Of a stretch of 64,000 nt of DNA, positions 56,979 to 64,000 are shown one piece after another. This DNA is from Labilibaculum sp. GTDB taxonomy: Bacteria > Bacteroidota > Bacteroidia > Bacteroidales > Marinifilaceae. Below the pieces are notes generated by a model. It did no database searches and was not told the origin of the DNA. It saw only the letters and a list, made by a program, of their open reading frames with translations. Within the stretch, counting starts at the first letter, position 1; the number at the start of each line of letters is the position of its first letter. The DNA lies in the NCBI GenBank assembly GCA_016342745.1, contig JAEINT010000002.1, forward strand, positions 62,001-126,000. The letters run 5' to 3'. The translations under genes were made by a program, and so were the position numbers.

Positions 56979-59399
56979 ATGTGGAATAGAATTGCAGGAT
57001 TAATTCTTAGGAATAGAATTTTACTTTTGGTGATAATTGGACTTGTCACTGTATTTATGGGATACAAAGCTCAATTTGTTGAGATGTCGTATCAGTACGC
57101 GGCATTATTACCTGATGATGATCCAGCTTCGATTCAGCATGAGCGGTTCAAGAGCACTTTTGGGTCGGAGGGAAATGTAATGTTCTTCGCGGTTCAGGAT
57201 CCGGATTTTTATCAATTAGAGAAATTTAACGATTGGATAGCATTAGGCGACAGTTTAAAGTCTTTAGATGGAATTGATGCAGTCGTTTCTATTGCTCACA
57301 CCTATAATATTAAGAAAAATAAGGCTGATAAAAAGTTCGAATTTGAAACTATTTTTCCGAAGAAATTAAAGTCACAACAAGAGCTAGATAGTTTAGCTAA
57401 AGTTGCTGAATCCTTACCATTTTATCACGGAAGTTTAATTAATCAAGACAGTCATACCTTTTTAATGGGGGTAACTGTTAACGCCAGAATTATTAATTCG
57501 AAGGCGCGTGAACCAATGGTTGCTAAAGTTCGAGAAATTACCGATCATTTTACTGCAAAGCACAAATTGGAAATGAAATATTCAGGCCTTCCTTACATTA
57601 GAGTGGTTACTGCTCAGATGATTAAGAAAGAGATGAACATGTTTATTTTGCTTTCACTTCTGGTTACAGCAGTGATACTTTTTATGTTTTTCCGATCGTT
57701 TAAAGTCGTTTTCTTTTGCATGTTGGTGGTTGGCTTAAGTGTAATTTGGGCTGTTGGTTCGATGGTTTTATTCGATTACAAAATTACTTTGCTTACCGCG
57801 ATGTTGCCGCCATTATTAGTCGTGATTGGGATACCAAATTCGGTTTTTTTAATCAATAAATACCATGGCGAATACATTCGTCACAACAATAAAATAAAAT
57901 CTTTGCAACGCGTTGTTGCCAAGATTGGAAATGCAACTTTTTTAACCAATCTAACTACAGCATCAGGTTTTGCAACCTTTATTGTTACTTCAAGTCAGAT
58001 TTTAAAAGAGTTTGGTGTGATTGCGGCCTTAAACATTATGGTGGTATTTATGCTATCTCTACTTTTAATTCCAATCATTTTTAGTTTTTTAAATCCACCA
58101 GATCAGCATGCAACTAAGCATTTAGATAATAAGCTCACGGTATGGTTTGTAGGGCGATTAGAGAAAATTGTTCTGAACCATAGATCAATAGTCTATGGAA
58201 TAGCAATCACATTATTGGTTTTAGGTGGATTTGGAATCAGTAAAATGAAAAGTACTGGTTATATGGTTGATGATTTGCCACATGACAATGTTATTTTTCA
58301 AGATTTGAAGTTCTTCGAGAAGAATATGGATGGAATTATGCCATTAGAAGTAATGGTAGAAACAAAGAAAAAAGCTGGAGTGTTAAAATTGTCAACCTTA
58401 AGACGATTGAATACATTGAATGATTCTTTGAGTAATTATCCTGAAATTTCATCGTCGGTTTCAATTGTTGAGGCCGCAAAATTTGCCAATCAAGCCTATT
58501 TTAATGGCAAAGAGAAATACTATAAGTTACCTAGCAGCAATACACGCAATGTAATTTTATCTTATTTAGCTAAAGCTGATACAGGAGAAGATTCTAAGGT
58601 GTTTGAAACTTTTGTTGATTCTACTCAGTCCGTTACTCGAATGAGTTTCCGAATGAAAGATATTGGAACGACGCGAATGGAAGAAATGGAAAAGAAAATC
58701 CTTGCCCACGTAGATCATATTTTTCCAAAAGATAAGTATACGGTTCATGTAACAGGTTCTAGTATCATCTTTTTTAAAGGAAATAAGTATCTGATAAAGA
58801 ATTTATTTTTGAGTCTTGCTTTGGCAATTTTCTTAATTGCTTCCTTCATGGCTTGGATGTTTTCTTCAAAGCGAATGGTTTTGGTAGCCTTACTTCCGAA
58901 TCTATTGCCCTTAATCATTACGGCCGCCTTAATGGGGTTCTTTGGCATTCCTATCAAAGCATCAACCATATTGGTATTTAGTATTGCATTTGGTATTTCT
59001 GTTGATGATACGATTCATTATTTGGCCAAATACCGACAAGAATTAAAAGCTACCAACTGGAGTATTCGTTCATCAGTTGTATTGGCACTTCGCGAAACCG
59101 GACAAAGCATGATGTACACGTCCATTATTTTATTCTTTGGATTTGGAATTTTTACTTTGTCAGAATTTGGAGGAACAGTTTCCTTGGGTGTCTTGGTGTC
59201 CTTAACCTTATTATCTGCAATGTTATCGAACTTGGTTTTACTACCATCCTTGCTATTAACTTTAGAAAAGTTGATTACGAATCGTTCATTCAAGGAACCA
59301 TTGCTGCAGATCTTCGATGAGGAAGAAGATATTGAGTTGGATGATCTTAGAATTGCTCCGATAACAAACAAAGAAGAAAAAGAAAGCTTAATGAATTGA
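56979..59399 (+). CDS. MMPL/HAE3-type RND exporter
   Basis: 806 aa with 12 predicted membrane helices in two repeats (each: one helix, a periplasmic loop of about 170 residues, five helices). The second repeat shows the MMPL-type STILVFSIAFGISVDDTIHY segment with conserved Asp-Asp in helix 4. The first has LPPLLVVIGIPNSVFLINKY, lacking the acidic pair. The HAE3 group exports lipids, hopanoids or hydrophobic compounds by proton motive force. There is no adaptor or outer-membrane channel adjacent. A prenyl synthase follows 57 nt downstream, which may hint at a lipid substrate, but this is speculative. Confidence 0.9.
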   Translation: MWNRIAGLILRNRILLLVIIGLVTVFMGYKAQFVEMSYQYAALLPDDDPASIQHERFKSTFGSEGNVMFFAVQDPDFYQLEKFNDWIALGDSLKSLDGIDAVVSIAHTYNIKKNKADKKFEFETIFPKKLKSQQELDSLAKVAESLPFYHGSLINQDSHTFLMGVTVNARIINSKAREPMVAKVREITDHFTAKHKLEMKYSGLPYIRVVTAQMIKKEMNMFILLSLLVTAVILFMFFRSFKVVFFCMLVVGLSVIWAVGSMVLFDYKITLLTAMLPPLLVVIGIPNSVFLINKYHGEYIRHNNKIKSLQRVVAKIGNATFLTNLTTASGFATFIVTSSQILKEFGVIAALNIMVVFMLSLLLIPIIFSFLNPPDQHATKHLDNKLTVWFVGRLEKIVLNHRSIVYGIAITLLVLGGFGISKMKSTGYMVDDLPHDNVIFQDLKFFEKNMDGIMPLEVMVETKKKAGVLKLSTLRRLNTLNDSLSNYPEISSSVSIVEAAKFANQAYFNGKEKYYKLPSSNTRNVILSYLAKADTGEDSKVFETFVDSTQSVTRMSFRMKDIGTTRMEEMEKKILAHVDHIFPKDKYTVHVTGSSIIFFKGNKYLIKNLFLSLALAIFLIASFMAWMFSSKRMVLVALLPNLLPLIITAALMGFFGIPIKASTILVFSIAFGISVDDTIHYLAKYRQELKATNWSIRSSVVLALRETGQSMMYTSIILFFGFGIFTLSEFGGTVSLGVLVSLTLLSAMLSNLVLLPSLLLTLEKLITNRSFKEPLLQIFDEEEDIELDDLRIAPITNKEEKESLMN

Positions 59400-59456
59400 T
59401 TTTTTTATAATTTAGTGAGCTGTTTTTAACACGCACTAAATTATAGATTATCGATC

Positions 59457-60431
59457 ATGCATAGTTTTACCGAACTTCAGGAAATCATAGAGAAAGAGAT
59501 AGGTGGATTGGAGTTTTCTTCTCCGCCAGAGGGGCTTTTTGAACCAATGAGATACATATTAGGAATTGGAGGGAAGCGACTTCGCCCAATTTTAGTATTA
59601 CTTGGTGCAAATCTTTACAAAGATGATCTTTCAAAAGTTTGTCTGCCAGCCATTGGAATAGAAGTATTTCACAACTTCACACTTTTACACGATGATGTAA
59701 TGGACCATGCGCCAATGCGTCGAAGTAAACCTACGGTACACGAAAAGTGGAATAGTAATGTTGCTATTCTATCAGGTGATGCCATGTCTATCAAGGCATA
59801 TCAATACATCGGATCTTGCGAAGACAAATACTTACGGGATGTATTAACGGTTTTTAATCAAACTGCTTTAGAGGTTTGTGAAGGCCAGCAATTCGATATG
59901 GAATTCGAAGACCGAAACAATGTTGAGGTTGACGAATACTTAAACATGATTCGTCTGAAAACAGCAGTTCTTTTAGGTGGAAGTCTTAAAATGGGTGCAA
60001 TTATGGGTGATGCAAGTTCGAAAGATAGCGATCTGTTGTATCATTTTGGTGTCAATTTAGGTATGGCTTTTCAACTTCAAGATGATTTATTGGATGTTTT
60101 TGGAGATGAGGCTGTATTTGGGAAAAAAATTGGAGGAGATATCTTATCCAATAAAAAAACTTACTTGCTAATAAAAGCTTTAGAATTGGCTTCTGGTGAT
60201 CTGGAAAAAGAGTTAAAATCATGGATTACAACAAAAGAATTCGATCCAGAAGAGAAAATTAAGGCCGTTAGAGACATTTATGAGAAACTAAATGTACAAG
60301 AGCTATCTCAAAATAGGATAGACGAATATTTTTCTATGTGTCTGGAATACTTAGATAAAGTAGATGTTTTGGCTGAAAATAAAAAAGAACTTTATACCTT
60401 AGTAAAGCGATTGGTAAATCGTTCCGTTTAA
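59457..60431 (+). CDS. Polyprenyl diphosphate synthase, short-chain type
   Basis: 324-aa trans-prenyltransferase. The first Asp-rich motif is in FTLLHDDVMDHAPMRR and the second is LQDDLLDVFGD, with KRLRP of the IPP site. The residue five before the first DD is Phe, a bulky residue that closes the product tunnel, so a C15-C20 product (farnesyl or geranylgeranyl diphosphate) is predicted, unlike the Ala-containing enzyme at 13.3-14.3 kb. It follows the RND gene and precedes atpD. A TAAATTTG -7 box behind it suggests atpDC is transcribed separately. Confidence 0.92.
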   Translation: MHSFTELQEIIEKEIGGLEFSSPPEGLFEPMRYILGIGGKRLRPILVLLGANLYKDDLSKVCLPAIGIEVFHNFTLLHDDVMDHAPMRRSKPTVHEKWNSNVAILSGDAMSIKAYQYIGSCEDKYLRDVLTVFNQTALEVCEGQQFDMEFEDRNNVEVDEYLNMIRLKTAVLLGGSLKMGAIMGDASSKDSDLLYHFGVNLGMAFQLQDDLLDVFGDEAVFGKKIGGDILSNKKTYLLIKALELASGDLEKELKSWITTKEFDPEEKIKAVRDIYEKLNVQELSQNRIDEYFSMCLEYLDKVDVLAENKKELYTLVKRLVNRSV

Positions 60432-60478
60432 GAATGTTAAAATTTCGGATAAGATTCTCCTTTATTGGCAAAAAATTT

Positions 60479-60486
60479 TAAATTTG
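60479..60486 (+). promoter_or_regulatory. Candidate -7 box for atpDC
   Basis: TAAATTTG is a perfect TANNTTTG match, 39 nt upstream of the atpD ATG. No -33 TTG is present at normal spacing. Confidence 0.45.
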
Positions 60487-60525
60487 TTGTCACGCTATAT
60501 TAATGATCCAAAAAAATTAATGTAA

Positions 60526-62037
<1,512 letters not shown>

Positions 62038-62056
62038 GTACTTAATCTTGGAATAT

Positions 62057-62296
62057 ATGCATTTGGAAATTGTTACACCCGAAAAAAGTCTTTATTCTGG
62101 AGAAGTTACTTTAGTTCAACTTCCTGGTAAAAATGGTTCTTTCGAAATTTTGAAAAACCATGCTCCAATTGTTTCTACTCTCGAAAAAGGAGTAATTAAA
62201 CTTCATCCTGTAGAAGGAGAAGAAATCTTTTTTGAAGTTAGTGGAGGAGTTGTTGAATGTAAGAAAAATGTAATCTCTGTTTTAGCAGAGAGTTAA
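62057..62296 (+). CDS. atpC: ATP synthase F1 subunit epsilon, short form
   Basis: 79 aa from ATG 62057; an in-frame TTG three codons earlier is less likely. Only the N-terminal beta-sandwich is present (MHLEIVTPEKSLYSGEV, LPGKNGSFEILKNHAPIV, FFEVSGGVVECKKN). The C-terminal helical hairpin, which in other bacteria inhibits ATP hydrolysis, is missing. This short form is usual in Bacteroidota and means inhibition of reverse action must work otherwise. Followed by a strong terminator. Confidence 0.95.
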   Translation: MHLEIVTPEKSLYSGEVTLVQLPGKNGSFEILKNHAPIVSTLEKGVIKLHPVEGEEIFFEVSGGVVECKKNVISVLAES

Positions 62297-62327
62297 TTGA
62301 AGAAAGATTTAAATTATTATATCTCTC

Positions 62328-62360
62328 AAACCCCGGATGCAATTCCGGGGTTTCTTTTTT
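62328..62360 (+). terminator. atpDC terminator
   Basis: AAACCCCGGA-TGCAAT-TCCGGGGTTT, a 10-bp perfect stem followed by CTTTTTT. Confidence 0.9.
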
Positions 62361-62397
62361 GCAGACAATTTGATTTTTCTACTTTTGTTCTTAATTC

Positions 62398-62405
62398 TAT
62401 TTTTG
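62398..62405 (+). promoter_or_regulatory. Candidate -7 box of GT9 gene
   Basis: TATTTTTG matches TANNTTTG, 30 nt upstream of the ATG. A second match, TACTTTTG, lies at 62380-62387. No good -33 spacing for either. Confidence 0.45.
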
Positions 62406-62435
62406 TCCTAAATTCCCGAATTGAAATTTATTAAA

Positions 62436-63470
62436 ATGCCAAAAAAGTTCCTGATCATTCGTTTTAGCTCTATTGGAGATATCATTCAGTGTATGACTAC
62501 AGTAGACGGAATTTTAAATCATTATCCAGATGCAGAAATTCATTGGATAGCCAGAAAAGACATGTCCTCTTTTTTAGCAATGGATCAACGCATCCATAAA
62601 GTATGGGGTTTTGAGAGAGGAGCTGGATTCAAAGGACTTTTAAAGCAAGCAAAAGAGCTTAAAAAGGAAAAGTTCGATTACGTATATGATGCACACAGTA
62701 ATATTCGATCTATCGTTCTAAAAACAGTACTGGTTCCGCGATGGAAACGTTGGTTCGGCATCGGACCCAAATTTACCATGCGAAGCAAGGATCGTATCAA
62801 GCGAATTTTGTTGTTTAAATTGAGAATTGATCGTTTCCCAATGCCTTTTAAAGGAATGCTTTCTTTTCGTAAACCTCTCGAGAAATGGGGCTTAAACGAT
62901 TATTCTAAAGTGAATACCAATTGGTATTTCCCGGAGGAGTTGAAAGTGAAAATGGATACAAATGTGTTCACTAATTTAAAGGGAGATCAGTCTAAATTAA
63001 TAACATTAGTGCCTTCTGCGGCTTGGATCATGAAACGTTGGCCTGTTTCACATTGGCAGAAGTTGGTAAGTTTACTTCCTGATTACAATTTTATGATATT
63101 GGCAGGTCCAGATGATGTTTTCTGCAAGGAAATTGAAAATGAAGCACCAGATAGAATCTTAAACTTGGCTGGAAAAACGAACCTACTGGAATCCTGTTAT
63201 CTTACGCAAAAATCTAATTTGGTGATTTCAGGTGATACCGGATTTTTACATGCTGCCGATAAATTTAATGTAAAAGGATTGTCTTTAATGGGACCAACAG
63301 CCTTTGGTTTTACAACAGGTGAGCACATTACAACTTTAGAACTTGATATGAAATGTCGTCCTTGCACCAAAGATGGATCAGGGAAATGTTCGCAAGCTAT
63401 TTATCAACAATGTATGGTTGATATTACTCCGGAATGGGTTGCTAAAGAGGTAATTCAAAGAATGTCTTAA
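62436..63470 (+). CDS. Glycosyltransferase family 9 (heptosyltransferase-like)
   Basis: 344 aa from ATG 62436; the TTG five codons earlier is less likely. The N-terminus KFLIIRFSSIGDIIQCMTTV is the typical GT9 start, DAHSNIRSIVLK and LVPSAAWIMKRWP follow, and the donor-site region VISGDTGFLHAADKFNVKGLSLMGPT is conserved. GT9 enzymes transfer heptose or related sugars from ADP-sugars to lipid A core. The C-terminal Cys cluster (CRPCTKDGSGKCSQ) is common in Bacteroidota members. No other lipopolysaccharide gene is in the window. Confidence 0.92.
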   Translation: MPKKFLIIRFSSIGDIIQCMTTVDGILNHYPDAEIHWIARKDMSSFLAMDQRIHKVWGFERGAGFKGLLKQAKELKKEKFDYVYDAHSNIRSIVLKTVLVPRWKRWFGIGPKFTMRSKDRIKRILLFKLRIDRFPMPFKGMLSFRKPLEKWGLNDYSKVNTNWYFPEELKVKMDTNVFTNLKGDQSKLITLVPSAAWIMKRWPVSHWQKLVSLLPDYNFMILAGPDDVFCKEIENEAPDRILNLAGKTNLLESCYLTQKSNLVISGDTGFLHAADKFNVKGLSLMGPTAFGFTTGEHITTLELDMKCRPCTKDGSGKCSQAIYQQCMVDITPEWVAKEVIQRMS

Positions 63471-63498
63471 GTCTTTAACTGATATTTAACAATCTTTA

Positions 63499-63531
63499 TT
63501 TGAATCAATTCAAAATAAAAATATATATTTG
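63499..63531 (+). promoter_or_regulatory. Promoter of the glutathione peroxidase gene
   Basis: TTTG (63499-63502), a 21-nt spacer, TATATTTG (63524-63531): a full consensus Bacteroidota promoter, implying a leader of about 60 nt. Confidence 0.65.
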
Positions 63532-63596
63532 TATCGCACGCGACATTAATTGCGTATATATTGAATATCAACAAAGACTAATAGTAAAATAAAAAG

Positions 63597-64000
63597 ATGA
63601 AAAAAATTGCCTTAGTACTGTTTTTAGCAGCAGGATTGTTTTCAAATCAAGCGATTGCACAAAAAGAAAAAAAGAAAGAATGTAAAAAGGAGTGTTGTTC
63701 TAAAAAGAAATGCTCTGCGGATAATATTTACAGCTACAAAATGAACTCTTTAAACGGAGAAGAGCTTTCATTGGATGCATATAAAGGAAAATTGGTTTTA
63801 ATCGTTAATACGGCGAGTAAATGTGGTTTAACGCCACAATACAAAGGCTTAGAAGCGATGTATAAGAAGTACAAAGATCAAGGCTTGGTTATTTTGGGAT
63901 TCCCGAGTAATCAGTTCATGGAACAGGAGCCAGGTTCATCAGAAGAAATTGCGGATTTTTGCCAAAAGAACTATGGTGTAAGCTTCCCAATGTTCGAAAA
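63597..64000 (+). CDS. Exported glutathione peroxidase, 3' partial
   Basis: Open to the right edge with no stop (134 codons visible). A signal peptide is MKKIALVLFLAAGLFSNQA with a likely cut after AIA. A Lys/Cys-rich linker of about 18 residues (KECKKECCSKKKCS) follows, then the thiol peroxidase fold: NTASKCGLTPQYKGLE with the peroxidatic Cys, GFPSNQFMEQEPGS with the conserved Gln, and FCQKNYGVSFPMF. Bacterial homologues mostly use thioredoxin rather than glutathione. A periplasmic role in peroxide defence is likely. A consensus promoter lies 66 nt upstream. Confidence 0.93.
   Translation, partial: MKKIALVLFLAAGLFSNQAIAQKEKKKECKKECCSKKKCSADNIYSYKMNSLNGEELSLDAYKGKLVLIVNTASKCGLTPQYKGLEAMYKKYKDQGLVILGFPSNQFMEQEPGSSEEIADFCQKNYGVSFPMFE

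Noticed and set aside
59018-59371. Long open frame antisense to the RND exporter gene
   Set aside because: It lies wholly opposite a well-conserved membrane protein gene and has Lys/Ser/Asn-biased composition without recognisable motifs. Similar antisense frames in mnmH, fabH and bactofilin were rejected for the same reason.

Overview
This is a gene-dense, AT-rich chromosomal window from a member of the Bacteroidota. The evidence is the promoter style (TTG/TTTG, about 19-21 nt, then TANNTTTG), the near absence of Shine-Dalgarno sequences, families limited to or typical of the phylum (DUF4175, DUF4271, a HemD/YidD/RnpA cluster, DUF177-rpmF-fabH, bactofilin-AtpZ-atp, a short epsilon subunit) and GH92 lipoproteins. 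The gene order resembles the marine Marinilabiliales/Marinifilaceae group, but that placement is inference. I saw no rRNA, tRNA, CRISPR array, transposase, integrase or phage gene.

Layout. 1-4.6 kb: the C-terminal part of a DUF4175 protein (cut by the left edge), an RsbW-like ATPase, ybeY and mnmG, followed directly by a parS-like palindrome and two stacked hairpins. 4.7-15.3 kb: adenine deaminase, uvrC, lplA (minus), dtd-mazG-deoC, a PAS histidine kinase, a long-chain prenyl synthase (minus), an ArsR regulator and queD. 15.4-24.5 kb: polA with an apparently dead proofreading site, an XRE-DUF4870 regulator, an S41 protease, yidD/rnpA, hemD, DUF4271 and an e(P4)-type acid phosphatase. 24.6-29.5 kb: an ECF sigma factor, a membrane anti-sigma candidate, a predicted beta-barrel protein and a TPR histidine kinase. 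The sigma gene and the barrel gene share an ECF-type promoter motif. 29.5-39.2 kb: pepE, an AspT-type transporter, xth, rsgA, an AIM24-like protein, mnmH, a histidine kinase, and DUF177-rpmF-fabH.

39.5-46.1 kb: bactofilin, atpZ, an AtpI-position membrane protein and atpBEFHAG. 46.2-54.2 kb: a mannose/alpha-mannoside module (GntR regulator, ROK sugar kinase, (alpha/alpha)6 glycosidase-like lipoprotein, two-domain mannose-6-phosphate isomerase, GH92 lipoprotein). It is bounded by two terminators that share an 18-nt core, and it carries two copies of a candidate operator. 54.3-64 kb: a C_GCAxxG_C_C protein, an Na/Pi cotransporter, an MMPL/RND exporter, a short-chain prenyl synthase, atpDC (the rest of the ATP synthase), a GT9 glycosyltransferase and a glutathione peroxidase cut by the right edge.

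The most notable points are the candidate ECF regulon motif, the GntR operator pair, the parS-like dyad cluster behind mnmG, the exonuclease-deficient PolA, and the divergent enzymes of the mannose module. I found no clearly unprecedented multi-gene system.
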